Assembly (NCBI RefSeq): GCF_963676665.1 | Contig: NZ_OY781390.1 | Coordinates: 1-64,000 of the forward strand | DNA: 64,000 bases | Reading direction: 5' to 3' | Source of the DNA: an uncultured Tolumonas sp. | GTDB taxonomy: Bacteria; Pseudomonadota; Gammaproteobacteria; Enterobacterales; Aeromonadaceae | Program-made: the position numbers and the translations under genes | Shown here: piece by piece, positions 35,851-44,750 of the stretch | How the letters are laid out: every line of letters begins with the position of its first letter | How positions within the stretch are numbered: the first letter of the stretch is position 1 | Notes under the pieces: generated by a model | Told to the model about the DNA's origin: nothing | Database searches by the model: none | The model's input: the letters and a program-made list of their open reading frames with translations, nothing else

Positions 35851-36356
35851 CAATCTTCTTTTAGTTCGGTAGCGGGAAATGACGCTTTGGCTAGCACACA
35901 GGTTGAGCCTGCAGCGAGTAAGATTTTTCTCAGTGTCACTTTTAGTTGCTGAATTTCATCGTCAGTCAACGCGCTCACCAGCTCTTTCTGTGCATTAACG
36001 GCGAGCGGCATTGCCCGATCAATCACTTCACGGCCTTTATCGGTAACAGCAATCAATAAAGAGCGACGATCACTCGGGTCCGGTGAGCGGGTGATCAGTT
36101 CCTTTTTTTCCAGGCGATCGAGCATTCGGGTGACGGCACCACCATCAACACCCAATGATTTACAGATGTCGGAAGGGCGGTTGATATTAAAAAAATGCAT
36201 TTTGAACAGGGCTTTAGCTTGCGCTGCCGTGATGTCTTCTTCCGCGAGGTGCTGATCTAACAGACGATCTTTGAGCAGGTTGGTATTGCCTAGCAGAAAA
36301 CTCACGTTTTCTGCCAGATTTATGATTTCGAATGAGGAGTTATTTTGCTTAGACAT
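35850..36356 (-). CDS. MarR-family regulator of the efflux operon
   Basis: A 168-residue MarR-type winged-helix repressor. The recognition region SDICKSLGVDGGAVTRMLDRLEKKELI and the wing RSPDPSDRRSLLIAVTDKG are typical (SlyA/EmrR type). It is first in the marR-OMF-emrA-emrB operon. The ATG at 36356 with AAGG upstream is preferred to earlier in-frame starts because those would overlap the palindromic operator. It probably represses its own operon until a drug binds. Confidence 0.9.
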   Translation of the reverse strand: MSKQNNSSFEIINLAENVSFLLGNTNLLKDRLLDQHLAEEDITAAQAKALFKMHFFNINRPSDICKSLGVDGGAVTRMLDRLEKKELITRSPDPSDRRSLLIAVTDKGREVIDRAMPLAVNAQKELVSALTDDEIQQLKVTLRKILLAAGSTCVLAKASFPATELKED

Positions 36357-36370
36357 ATATTGCCTTGTCA

Positions 36371-36390
36371 TTAATTGACTATGCAATTAA
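36371..36390. promoter_or_regulatory. MarR-type palindromic operator
   Basis: TTAATTG-ACTATG-CAATTAA, perfect seven-base arms with a six-base centre, lies 15 bases upstream of the chosen MarR start codon. The arms and AT-rich composition fit MarR-family operators, so this is the likely autoregulation site of the efflux operon. Confidence 0.75.
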
Positions 36391-36457
36391 TTATGCGCGC
36401 GTGTTTAAAATCCGACAAGCCCTAAAGTGGAATAATTTATATCAGTTAAAAAAACAC

Positions 36458-37354
36458 TCAGTTCCCGGAGACGGGAAGGGCATGGGATTGACTCCAATGA
36501 CGGTATTTCCCGGGCGGAACACCGATCAATTGTTTCATATGCTTACTGAGGTGGCTCACGCTGGCGAAGCCATTTTGCAAGGCTATGGCGAGTAAATCGT
36601 CATTGGTATGTTGTAACTGTTCACGTGCGCGTTCTATGCGTCGGCGTAATACCCAATTGTGCGGCGGCATACCGAAACTTATCTTAAACATATGAGCAAA
36701 ATGATATTCGGAAAGATGAAGTTGCCCGGCCATGGCTGATAGCGTCATATTTTCCGCCAGATGAGTTTCTATCCAGTCACGAATGATCGTTCGCTGCACA
36801 GGCGATAACCCACCTTTGATGGCAGGCAACTGCACTCGCTGAGTTTGTGTCTGCAACAGATGCAGCAACACATCATGGCTTAATGCGTTGGCAGACAAGC
36901 AGGCTACTGGGTCATTCCAGTCATATTGCACCAAACGTAAACACGTTGCAGTTAGCCAGGCATCATCCATGTAAGTCCGATCGGCTAAAGAAAATAACCG
37001 CGGTTCGGCATCTAATATTTGTACGACTTGTCGGGCGAATAACTCTGGCGGCATATACAGATGTAAAAAGCGTATTTCACCGCCAATTTCCCAATACGAT
37101 TCATGCTCCGCAGGCAACAAACACAATTTGCCGGGCGCACCCCATTTGTCGGGTTGATCGCGTCGCCGAACTTTTTCACCACCGGAAAGATAAAGGGAAA
37201 GGGTATGGTGACCGGGGCGGGAATACGCGGTGTCATTCAGCAATTGCCGATGCCAGGTAGCCGCGCTGAAACCATCACCCAGCGGGGAGTGGCGCTTCAA
37301 CGTGGCATGTGCTTCAGTCAGCACATCGACAACATGCATTTGTGCGGTTGGCAT
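36458..37354 (-). CDS. AraC-family transcriptional regulator
   Basis: A 298-residue AraC-type regulator. The N-terminal cupin-like sensing part (about 1-170) has HTLSLYLSGGEKVRR. The C-terminal double helix-turn-helix (about 195-290) has LSAMAGQLHLSEYHFAHMFK and LLAIALQNGFASVSHLSKHMKQ. Starts at 37354 and 37339 are possible. It is divergent from an EamA transporter with a 143-base gap and probably controls it. The effector is unknown. Confidence 0.9.
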   Translation of the reverse strand: MPTAQMHVVDVLTEAHATLKRHSPLGDGFSAATWHRQLLNDTAYSRPGHHTLSLYLSGGEKVRRRDQPDKWGAPGKLCLLPAEHESYWEIGGEIRFLHLYMPPELFARQVVQILDAEPRLFSLADRTYMDDAWLTATCLRLVQYDWNDPVACLSANALSHDVLLHLLQTQTQRVQLPAIKGGLSPVQRTIIRDWIETHLAENMTLSAMAGQLHLSEYHFAHMFKISFGMPPHNWVLRRRIERAREQLQHTNDDLLAIALQNGFASVSHLSKHMKQLIGVPPGKYRHWSQSHALPVSGN

Positions 37355-37497
37355 AACAATCCTTACTACTCATTCACCTTTGAGTGTATCGATTATCGCG
37401 TTAAACAAAAGCGCTCTTCGTAAATAACCGCAAGAACAGACAATCCGTTTTGCCCGACAACCATCATGATAGTGAGCAGAATAGAAACGGAGGTTTT

Positions 37498-38409
37498 ATG
37501 AATATTCTGCTGTATATCACGACCGTATTGATTTGGGGAACTACGTGGCTGGCACTGAAATGGCAGTTGGGCGTTACCGCGATCCCATTTTCCATCGCAG
37601 GACGTTTCCTGCTGGCCGCATTTATCATGCTGACTTATCTGTTATTGCGAAAGAAATTAACCATTCCCAAGGGGGAGGTGTTGCGTCTGATTTTGCTGCA
37701 AGGTCTGTTTTTGTTCTGTTGTAATTTTCTCTGTTTTTATACCGCTAGTGCCTGGATACCCAGCGGATTGATCGCGGTAATCTTTTCCACATCTACGCTT
37801 TGGAATGCACTGAGTGCCCGGTTCATCTTTCATAAACAGATCCAACCGAAAGTTTGGCAAGGTGGTGGGTTAGGGCTGGTGGGGTTATTGTTTTTATTCT
37901 GGCCGGAAATATCCGCTCATTCCGCTTCTATCAATGTACTGAAAGGCCTAGGTTTAGCGTTATTGGGCACACTGTTTTTTTCATCCGGCAATCTTATTTC
38001 AGCTCGTTTACAGACCTTAGGTGCTACACCGTTGCAAACCAACGGCTGGGCCATGTTATGCGGGGCCAGCGTGTTGCTGGTGGGCAGCTTGTTTTCTGGT
38101 TTAAGTTGGCAAATTGATCCCAGCCCACGTTATTGGGGAGCCTTGGTTTATCTGGCTTTCTTCGGTTCTGTGATTGGTTTTACAGCTTATCTGATGCTGG
38201 TGGGGCGCATCGGCGCAGAACGCGCAGCCTACAGCACGGTGCTATTTCCGATAGTGGCCTTAAATTTATCGGTTTGGTTTGAAGGTTATCACTGGTCACT
38301 TTCCGGTTTATTCGGGTTGGGTTTGGTTATCGCAGGGAATATTCTGGTTTTTTACCGCCCAGCAAGTAAGAGCCGTGATGGTATCGGTGTATTGAAGACG
38401 AACGCATAA
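37498..38409 (+). CDS. EamA-family (DMT) transporter
   Basis: A 303-residue inner membrane protein with ten hydrophobic segments in two EamA repeats (LIWGTTWLALKWQLG opens the first; LGLALLGTLFFSSGNLISARL opens the second). It probably exports a small metabolite or drug; the substrate is unknown. A strong GGAGG box lies directly before the ATG at 37498, so the longer frame from 37450 is not used. The divergent AraC regulator is the likely controller. Confidence 0.9.
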   Translation: MNILLYITTVLIWGTTWLALKWQLGVTAIPFSIAGRFLLAAFIMLTYLLLRKKLTIPKGEVLRLILLQGLFLFCCNFLCFYTASAWIPSGLIAVIFSTSTLWNALSARFIFHKQIQPKVWQGGGLGLVGLLFLFWPEISAHSASINVLKGLGLALLGTLFFSSGNLISARLQTLGATPLQTNGWAMLCGASVLLVGSLFSGLSWQIDPSPRYWGALVYLAFFGSVIGFTAYLMLVGRIGAERAAYSTVLFPIVALNLSVWFEGYHWSLSGLFGLGLVIAGNILVFYRPASKSRDGIGVLKTNA

Positions 38410-38536
38410 TATTCATCATCTCAATTGTTATGTTAAATGAAATATGGGTTTGAACAGAGGTTGTATTGCGCACTAATGTGATAATGAATCTATTGGTCGG
38501 GCATTAAGCTCATAGCGTTTGTGTCATAGGCTAAAC

Positions 38537-38577
38537 GCCGCCAAGGAGCGAAACAAATGTATTGTCTCCTTGGCGGC
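38537..38577. terminator. Hairpin between convergent transporter genes
   Basis: GCCGCCAAGGAG (38537-38548) and CTCCTTGGCGGC (38566-38577) are exact 12-base complements with a 17-base loop. It sits between the ends of two convergent transcription units. No clear T-run follows on either strand, so termination by this hairpin alone is uncertain. Confidence 0.55.
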
Positions 38578-38602
38578 ATCAAAAGAGATCAAATGAAGCT
38601 GG

Positions 38603-39331
38603 TTACAACACCGCAGAAATAAAACTTTGTAGCTCTGGTGTCTGGGGGTGGCTGAACAACTCGCGGCTGGGGCCGCTTTCCCACACTTTTCCTTGGTGCA
38701 TGAACACGATCCGATCGCCGACATCGCGGGCAAAGTTCATCTCATGTGTCACCAGAATTAATGTCATACCATCAGCTTTTAAACGTTCCAATACCTTAAG
38801 CACTTCACCAACTAATTCCGGGTCGAGAGCGGAAGTTATTTCGTCGCAAAGTAACACTTTCGGGTTCATTGCTAACGAGCGCGCAATAGCGACGCGTTGT
38901 TGCTGACCGCCGGATAAATTGCCGGGAAACTGATTGGCTTTATCGGCCAGCCCGACCTTTTCCAGCATACTCTCGGCGAGTTCACGGCATTCCTGCCGAC
39001 TTTTCTTTAACACCAGTCGGGGTGCCAGCATGACGTTTTCCAGAACAGTCATATGTGGGAATAGATTAAAACTCTGAAATACCATGCCGACCGAGAGACT
39101 CAATTCCCGCAGGTGATTTTCATCATCGGAAACTGCTTGTCGATCGACAATGATGGCGCCATCATCAAATTTCTCCAACCCGTTAATGCAACGCAAGAGT
39201 GTGCTTTTCCCTGAGCCGCTACGACCAATGATGGAGATCACTTCACCAGCGGCAATTTTCAGGTCAATACCTTTTAATACATGGTGAGAACCATAATATT
39301 TATGAACGTTTTCAATGCTTACCAGAGACAT
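38603..39331 (-). CDS. Amino-acid-type ABC importer ATP-binding protein
   Basis: A 242-residue ATPase of the GlnQ/HisP type. Walker A GRSGSGKST, the signature LSGGQQQRVAIAR, Walker B VLLCDEITSALDPE and the switch histidine in LILVTHEM are present. It powers import through the two permeases encoded upstream. It overlaps the preceding permease gene by 20 bases. Position beside hpx genes suggests a purine breakdown product as cargo (inference). Confidence 0.93.
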   Translation of the reverse strand: MSLVSIENVHKYYGSHHVLKGIDLKIAAGEVISIIGRSGSGKSTLLRCINGLEKFDDGAIIVDRQAVSDDENHLRELSLSVGMVFQSFNLFPHMTVLENVMLAPRLVLKKSRQECRELAESMLEKVGLADKANQFPGNLSGGQQQRVAIARSLAMNPKVLLCDEITSALDPELVGEVLKVLERLKADGMTLILVTHEMNFARDVGDRIVFMHQGKVWESGPSRELFSHPQTPELQSFISAVL

Positions 39332-39968
39332 TTAGTTTTCTCTCCAGAAATTGACTAAACAGAGACAAGGGATAGCAGATCATGAAATAGATCAGTGCGA
39401 CCCAGGCAAATACTTTGAATGGCTGGAAGGTAGCATTATTCAACATCGTGCCAGCTTTGGTTAACTCAACAAACCCAATGATGGATGTCAGCGCGGTACC
39501 TTTCACGACCTGTACTGAAAAACCCACGGTAGGTGGAATGGCAATACGAAGTGCTTGCGGCAGAATGACATGACGCATGGTCTGGAAAAACGTGAGCCCC
39601 AGACAACGTGATGCCTCCCATTGACCTTTCGGTAATGATTCGATGCAGCCGCACCAGATATCACACAAAAAGGCACTACTGAACATGACGAGCGCGATAG
39701 TAGCGGCTGTCCAGGCGTTCACATCGATCCCCACCAGTGAGAGACCAAAAAATGCCAGAAACAGCTGCATCAGCAGAGGTGTGCCCTGAAACAGTTCAGT
39801 GTAGCCTCGCACCAGCCAAATCAACGCTTTCCGACGCGATGTGCGCATAAACGTCAGCAATAAACCGATGATGGCGCCGCCAATAAACGCGATCAGTGAT
39901 AACAGTAAAGTCCAACGTGCTGCCAGTAAGAGATTCCGGAAAATATCCCAATCTGTAAATTGCATCAT
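39312..39968 (-). CDS. Amino-acid-type ABC importer permease
   Basis: A 218-residue inner membrane permease of the HisM/GlnP group. It has about five helices and the ATPase-docking EAA loop (EASRCLGLTFFQTMRHVILPQALRIAIPP). The start overlaps the previous permease stop by four bases (ATGA). Confidence 0.91.
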   Translation of the reverse strand: MMQFTDWDIFRNLLLAARWTLLLSLIAFIGGAIIGLLLTFMRTSRRKALIWLVRGYTELFQGTPLLMQLFLAFFGLSLVGIDVNAWTAATIALVMFSSAFLCDIWCGCIESLPKGQWEASRCLGLTFFQTMRHVILPQALRIAIPPTVGFSVQVVKGTALTSIIGFVELTKAGTMLNNATFQPFKVFAWVALIYFMICYPLSLFSQFLERKLNVSGKH

Positions 39969-40633
39969 CGTGGCTGACTCCTGAAGACATAGCGGGCTAA
40001 TAAAGTAAATCCGCGTCGCATTAATACCGCCAGAATCAAATAAAGCAGTGCGGTCAGTAAATAAGATTCAAAGCTGAGAAAGCTACGCGACTGAATAAAA
40101 TTCGCCGAGAAGGTGAGTTCCTCAACTGAGATCTGCGATATGACCGAAGAGCCCAGCATGACAATAATGCATTGCCCAACCAGCGAGCTGTAGATGCGCT
40201 GAAAAGCGGGCGGCAGCACAATTCGGGTAAAGATCTGGAAACGAGTTAAGCCTAATGTGCGACCGGCTTCCCACTGGCCTTTGGGGGTTGCATCAATGCC
40301 AGCCCGCAATATCTCTGCGCTGTATGCGCCTAAATTGACGACCATGGCGATTAAACCGGCCTGCCAGGCAGTCAGTTTCACGCCGATGGCGGGTAAGCCA
40401 AAAAAGATGAAAAAGAGCTGCACAATAAACGGTGTGTTGCGAACGAATTCAACATAAATGCCTGCCAGCAACCGTGAAGGTCGTGAACGGCTAGTGCGTG
40501 CCGCAGCAACCAGTGTACCGAGCAGTATGCCACCGACAGTGGCATACAACGTCAGCTCAAGGGTTACCAGTAATCCCTGCCCAAGCTCGGGCAGATAGGG
40601 AACCAACTCCCGGAAGTTCAATTGGTAACTCAT
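39965..40633 (-). CDS. Amino-acid-type ABC importer permease
   Basis: A 222-residue inner membrane permease, partner of the permease at 39312-39968. The EAA loop reads EAGRTLGLTRFQIFTRIVLPPAFQRIYSS. The binding-protein gene precedes it by 13 bases. The four-gene order binding protein, permease, permease, ATPase is typical of polar amino acid importers. Confidence 0.91.
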   Translation of the reverse strand: MSYQLNFRELVPYLPELGQGLLVTLELTLYATVGGILLGTLVAAARTSRSRPSRLLAGIYVEFVRNTPFIVQLFFIFFGLPAIGVKLTAWQAGLIAMVVNLGAYSAEILRAGIDATPKGQWEAGRTLGLTRFQIFTRIVLPPAFQRIYSSLVGQCIIVMLGSSVISQISVEELTFSANFIQSRSFLSFESYLLTALLYLILAVLMRRGFTLLARYVFRSQPR

Positions 40634-40646
40634 GGCAGCATCCGTT

Positions 40647-41426
40647 TTATAGATCAGCAGGGAGTGGTGCTTTCAACCAGCTCTCTGAAAATTTATTCAA
40701 TGAGCCATCCTGATGGGCTTCCGCAATGAGCACGTTTACTTTCTGTTGTAAGCGCGTTTCACCTTTATAGATGCCGATATAGCATGGTGAATTTTTCAGC
40801 AGGAATTTAGTGACTGGTTTGCGGTCTGGCATCCGAGAGGCGATTTCGCCTACCACAATATTGCCAGTAGCAATTAAATCAACCTGCCCGGATAAGTAGG
40901 CCGACAGCGTCGTGTTGTTATCTTCAAAGCGTTTTACGGTCGTAGAAGCAGGAACAATTTTGCTCAGCTCCATGTCTTCTACTGCGCCACGGGTTACCCC
41001 AATTGTTTTTTCCGCCAGCTCGTCGGCTTTTTTAACCGCCACAGATTCCGCACCAAATACACCTAGAAAGAAAGGGGCATAGGCATTACTAAAATCGATC
41101 ACTTTTTCACGTTCCGGATTTTTACCCAGACTGGAAATAACCAGATCGACTTTCTTGGTCTGTAAATAGGGTATACGGTTTGCACTGGTGACTGGCACCA
41201 GCTCTAGTTTAACGTTTAGTTTTTTTGCCAGATATCCCGCCATATCGATGTCATAACCATGTGGTTGCATGTCTGCACCGACTGAGCCAAACGGTGGAAA
41301 ATCTTGTGGTACGGCAACTTTAAGAACGCCATTTTGTTGAATATCATCCAGCTGGTCTGCTTTCGCGACTCCCATAACGCTGAGACCTAACAACAAAACA
41401 CCTGATAACTGTTTCCATGCATTCAT
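40647..41426 (-). CDS. Periplasmic solute-binding protein of the ABC importer
   Basis: A 259-residue binding protein of family 3 (polar amino acids). It has a signal peptide (LSGVLLLGLSVMGVAKA) and the fold pattern GVLKVAVPQDFPPFGSVG, DIDMAGYLAKKLNVKLELVP and GVTRGAVEDMELSK. The ATG at 41426 is chosen because GAGG lies upstream and the signal peptide starts there. A perfect AGAAAC-N4-GTTTCT palindrome lies about 54 bases before the start, matching sites before hpxY. The ligand is unknown; allantoate, a ureido acid or an amino acid would suit the neighbourhood. Confidence 0.9.
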   Translation of the reverse strand: MNAWKQLSGVLLLGLSVMGVAKADQLDDIQQNGVLKVAVPQDFPPFGSVGADMQPHGYDIDMAGYLAKKLNVKLELVPVTSANRIPYLQTKKVDLVISSLGKNPEREKVIDFSNAYAPFFLGVFGAESVAVKKADELAEKTIGVTRGAVEDMELSKIVPASTTVKRFEDNNTTLSAYLSGQVDLIATGNIVVGEIASRMPDRKPVTKFLLKNSPCYIGIYKGETRLQQKVNVLIAEAHQDGSLNKFSESWLKAPLPADL

Positions 41427-41479
41427 ATTCAACCTCACATCCTGAGTAACACAACTATTATTTCCATTCAAATCAAACT

Positions 41480-41495
41480 AGAAACGAAAGTTTCT
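41480..41495. promoter_or_regulatory. GAAA-N6-TTTC palindrome upstream of the ABC operon
   Basis: AGAAAC-GAAA-GTTTCT is a perfect inverted repeat. The same GAAA-N6-TTTC form occurs upstream of hpxY at 44751-44764. GAAA/TTTC arms fit the operators of RpiR-family regulators, and hpxU encodes one nearby. It is a candidate HpxU site for the importer. Confidence 0.65.
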
Positions 41496-41701
41496 TTTTA
41501 TTCTAAAGCAAATACAATACCAACCCATGGTGAAATGCAGAGATAGCTAAAAATAGAGACATATGAGGCTATCTTTATGTTTTTTGTGGTGTTAACGGCC
41601 TGTTAGTACACGTGATGAGCAGTAGTGTATGCACCATTTTTAGGCAATAGGATCATTTTTGTGCGCAAACCCGCACAAGAGGTATAGAGCGAGGAATGAA
41701 T

Positions 41702-42076
41702 ATGGAACTGAATAACCCGGATGTTGTTGCTGAAGTCATGGCGATGTTTATGCAGTATGAACAGGCACTGGTAAGCAACGATGTAGCCGTGCTGGATAAA
41801 CTATTCTGGAATCATCCAAAAACCGTGCGTTATGGCGCTACAGAAAATCTGGTGGGATATGAGCAAATCCAGACATTTCGCAGTCAGCGTTCACCGGCAG
41901 GGCTGGCAAGAACACTGGAACACACGGTGGTCACTGCATTTGGTCAGGATATGGCGACAGCGAATACCACCTTCACTCGTGAAAATGAACCTCGTATCGG
42001 ACGTCAGAGCCAGACCTGGGTTCGTTTTCCGGAAGGGTGGCGGATAGTCGCTGCGCATGTCTCTTGGATGAGCTGA
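41702..42076 (+). CDS. hpxZ: AtzH-like oxalurate catabolism protein HpxZ
   Basis: A 124-residue protein of the AtzH-like/DUF3225 family with an NTF2-like fold, named HpxZ in purine catabolism clusters. Characteristic stretches are VMAMFMQYEQALVSNDVAVLDKLFW, VRYGATENLVGYEQI and TWVRFPEGWRIVAAHVSWM. Its biochemical role is not settled; it travels with AtzE-type amidases such as HpxY. An ATG at 41696 is too close to the GAGG box, so the ATG at 41702 is preferred. It is divergent from the ABC importer. Confidence 0.88.
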   Translation: MELNNPDVVAEVMAMFMQYEQALVSNDVAVLDKLFWNHPKTVRYGATENLVGYEQIQTFRSQRSPAGLARTLEHTVVTAFGQDMATANTTFTRENEPRIGRQSQTWVRFPEGWRIVAAHVSWMS

Positions 42077-42180
42077 AACTTTTATTCTTAGCTGAAATTA
42101 TAACAAAGTGATTCTGTATGATTTTTTGATACATTAGTTTCTATGAACTGGTTAGTTGAAACATAACGTACAGGATTTTT

Positions 42181-43029
42181 ATGCCGCGTTCAGAATTAGC
42201 ACAACGGATTTACCTACAACTTGAACAGATGGGGCCGAAAGAACGGCAACTCGCTGAATTTCTGCTGACGCATGAAGCTGAACTGGCGATTTATTCCAGT
42301 GCGGATATGGCGCGTCTGGCTCGGGTGTCGAAACCGGTCGTGAGTCGTTTCTTTAAACGTCTGGGTTACGATAGTTTTGCTGAAGTGCGGCAAGATTTGC
42401 GCAAAGTGCAGACGTCAGGTTCTCCCTTACTGGCAGATCAACAGCTATCGGATATCGGCACATTATTAGCCAATCATCAGGCACAGGAAGCCAGAAACTG
42501 GCAGCAGACGTTGACGGATTTACAACGTTTACCGCTGGATGTTATCGCTGACACGATCTGTTCCGCCAGACAAATTAAGGTGATCGGTTTTCGTAACAGT
42601 TATCCGGTCGCACTGCACTGGCGCCAGCAGCTATTACAACTGCGAACGGGGGTTGATATCGTGCCGCAGCCTGGGCAAACGCTGGCGGAAGAGTTGAGTC
42701 AGCTCACCGATCAAGATCTGGTGATTATGGTTGCCATGCGTCGTCGTCCGATTAATGTAAAACGCATTATGCAGTGGCTGGGTAAATCGCCGGCAAAATG
42801 TTTGCTGATCACCGATCCTTCCGGATTGGAACACGCCACACATGCGGACTGGACCTTAACCTGCCATCAAATCAGCCCCGGTGGATTTGCCAGTTATGCC
42901 AGTGCGATGGCGGTGGTTAGTCTGATGTCGAATCTTTGCCAACAGAAACTCTCTGATGACAGCCGGGTGCAGGCGATTGATGAACTGTTTGATCTGATGG
43001 ATGAATTAGAGCCATCACTGGGTGGTTAG
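42181..43029 (+). CDS. hpxU: RpiR/MurR-family regulator HpxU
   Basis: A 282-residue regulator with an N-terminal RpiR helix-turn-helix (about 1-75, YSSADMARLARVSKPVVSRFFKRLGYDSF) and a SIS sugar-isomerase-type effector domain (about 120-255, IKVIGFRNSYPVALHWRQQL). In purine clusters this family is called HpxU. It probably controls both the importer and hpxY operon through the GAAA-N6-TTTC palindromes. An AGGA box lies before the ATG. The gene is intact and followed immediately by the IS3 element. Confidence 0.87.
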   Translation: MPRSELAQRIYLQLEQMGPKERQLAEFLLTHEAELAIYSSADMARLARVSKPVVSRFFKRLGYDSFAEVRQDLRKVQTSGSPLLADQQLSDIGTLLANHQAQEARNWQQTLTDLQRLPLDVIADTICSARQIKVIGFRNSYPVALHWRQQLLQLRTGVDIVPQPGQTLAEELSQLTDQDLVIMVAMRRRPINVKRIMQWLGKSPAKCLLITDPSGLEHATHADWTLTCHQISPGGFASYASAMAVVSLMSNLCQQKLSDDSRVQAIDELFDLMDELEPSLGG

Positions 43030-43080
43030 TTCCCGGCGTTTTTCAAGGTAGTTGTCGCGTCTGTTGTTATCTTTTTCTGT

Positions 43081-44073
43081 TCATGCGGCTCTCTTGGGTT
43101 TTAATGGATTTAAGTGTACTTCTTTGGTCATATCCCAGTTCCTTGTCTGTGATGTCCATCGTTTGGGATGTCTGTTTTTCGCTGCGCGATAAACTTCATC
43201 TCGTCTCCTTAAAAGTTCGCAATCCTCGCCTCGATGCCGCTGACCTGGCGTGACATATTTGATACCACTATGTCGGTGTTCTTCGTTATACCAACGGACA
43301 AAGTCATGATCCCATTGCCGTACTTCATCCAGAGAACCAAACCCTTTCGATGGCCATTGTGGGCAATATTTCATCGTTCGGAACAAAGATTCTGAGTAGG
43401 GATTATCATTGCTAACCCGTGGGCGACTTCTGGATCCGACAACCCCGAGATCATGCATTTTGGCTTGCATAGTAAAGCTCTTCATCGGGCCTCCATTGTC
43501 CGAATGCAGCACTAATCCCTTGCTATCACATTTTTCTGACCAAATTGCGCGTTGCAATATATTTGCTGCATGCTGACCTGACTCTTCTTCATAAACCTCA
43601 GCCGCCACTATTTTTCTACTGTAGACATCAACAATCAGATACAAATAGTAATGCAGACCCTTCACCTTCGTTGGGCAATAGGTGATGTCCCAGGTCCACA
43701 CCTGATTAGCTTGCCTTGCAGTAGAACTTTCTGGTCTTTTATAAGTCCCTTTCGGTTTACTCCGACCTCGGTGCTTCAGTAACGAATGGTCTTTAAGAAC
43801 TCGGTAATAGGTTGATTCAGAAGCAATAAATATCCCTCTATCTGCAAGCATAGGGACTATTTTTGACGGAGGGATATCGGCAAATTCATCTGAATTACAT
43901 ATTTCCAAAATCTGCTTACGCTCCTCCTCCGAAAGCCGATTGGCAGGCGTTGGACGTGTTGCTTGGGGACGTTGGTCTGTATGGATGATGCCGCCCTGAA
44001 CCCAGCGTTGGATAGTTCGTAGTGATATACCGATACAACGACAAGCGTTGTATTTTGATGCGCCGGCCTCCAC
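43081..44073 (-). CDS. IS3-family transposase OrfB
   Basis: A DDE integrase-type transposase (rve domain). Catalytic residues fall in WTWDITY, LHSDNGG and YSESLFRTMKY. The independent frame opens on a GTG at 44073, but the same frame extends upstream without a stop into the end of orfA (residues GGKRGRLTSDSERRTILQLI), in the -1 frame. OrfB is therefore probably made as an OrfAB fusion by ribosomal frameshifting near 44140, as in other IS3 elements. Confidence 0.9.
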   Translation of the reverse strand: MEAGASKYNACRCIGISLRTIQRWVQGGIIHTDQRPQATRPTPANRLSEEERKQILEICNSDEFADIPPSKIVPMLADRGIFIASESTYYRVLKDHSLLKHRGRSKPKGTYKRPESSTARQANQVWTWDITYCPTKVKGLHYYLYLIVDVYSRKIVAAEVYEEESGQHAANILQRAIWSEKCDSKGLVLHSDNGGPMKSFTMQAKMHDLGVVGSRSRPRVSNDNPYSESLFRTMKYCPQWPSKGFGSLDEVRQWDHDFVRWYNEEHRHSGIKYVTPGQRHRGEDCELLRRRDEVYRAAKNRHPKRWTSQTRNWDMTKEVHLNPLKPKRAA

Positions 44074-44120
44074 AGTATCATTAATTAATTGAAGAATAGT
44101 GCGCCGCTCTGAGTCTGAGG

Positions 44121-44618
44121 TTAGTCTTCCTCGCTTTCCTCCCAGAGGGCATTGAACTTTTCCCGCAGAACTAACAATGCGGCAGTTTCACTCAGCGCTT
44201 TGTCCTTTCTAAGTAATTCTTTTTCAAGTTGTTTGATGCGTTTTTTATCGTCTCTGGCTTCTTTATGTTGAACCTTGAGCTGTCCCTGTTTTGATGAATT
44301 TGCGTCAAAACAATTTCGCTTCCATTCAACTAATTGCTCGGTATAAAGACCCTGTTTACGGCAGTATTCGGCAATTTCATGTTCTGACATCGCCGCTGTT
44401 GCAATGAGAAGAGAAAAAATCTGCTCTCCGGAATAGGTATCTTTATCTTCTTTATTCACAATGAGCCCTTCAAACTCCAATTGTTTTCGCCAATCCCAAA
44501 CTGTTGAAACACCCACACCAATATCCTCGGCGACTTGCCGGAGAGACCAATTATAAGGGGGCAATAATCGGGATAATGCTCTTTCTTTTAACTCTTGAGG
44601 TATTTTGTTGTTCGCCAT
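44121..44618 (-). CDS. IS3-family OrfA helix-turn-helix protein
   Basis: A 165-residue OrfA with an N-terminal helix-turn-helix (WSLRQVAEDIGVGVSTVWDWRKQLEFEG) that binds the element ends and a C-terminal coiled coil (KKRIKQLEKELLRKDKALSETAALLVL) for multimerisation. It precedes and overlaps, in the -1 frame, the extended OrfB frame. Confidence 0.88.
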   Translation of the reverse strand: MANNKIPQELKERALSRLLPPYNWSLRQVAEDIGVGVSTVWDWRKQLEFEGLIVNKEDKDTYSGEQIFSLLIATAAMSEHEIAEYCRKQGLYTEQLVEWKRNCFDANSSKQGQLKVQHKEARDDKKRIKQLEKELLRKDKALSETAALLVLREKFNALWEESEED

Positions 44619-44700
44619 AGCAGGACCTTGTATCAGTTAGTAAATAACGCGACAACTATCCTGACATAGAGGGTTCCTGATTGAACGGAAAGAAAAGATT

Positions 44701-44738
44701 TCTGCGAGAATCGTTTCATTGGTTACGCAGATTTTTTT
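44701..44738 (+). terminator. Terminator stranded beyond the IS3 element
   Basis: TCTGCG and CGCAGA form a stem with a 19-base loop, followed by seven T. On the plus strand it faces the direction of hpxU, which now ends 1.6 kb upstream on the other side of the insertion. It is probably the former hpxU terminator. Confidence 0.7.
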
Positions 44739-44750
44739 ATGTCTCCGTTA

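Larger units (their letters stand above)
43041..44666 (-). mobile_element. IS3-family insertion sequence
   Basis: An element of about 1626 bases with two transposase frames on the minus strand. The ends are imperfect inverted repeats: 43041-43060 (TTTCAAGGTAGTTGTCGCGT) and the complement of 44647-44666 (TGTCAGGATAGTTGTCGCGT), 16 of 20 identical. No clear target duplication flanks the chosen ends, so the outer bases are uncertain or the duplication has decayed. It separates hpxU from its likely terminator at 44701 and from hpxY. Confidence 0.88.

Noticed and set aside
43041-44666. Target duplication for the IS3 element
   Set aside because: Three- and four-base flanks on each side of the inferred ends do not match, so no duplication is claimed.
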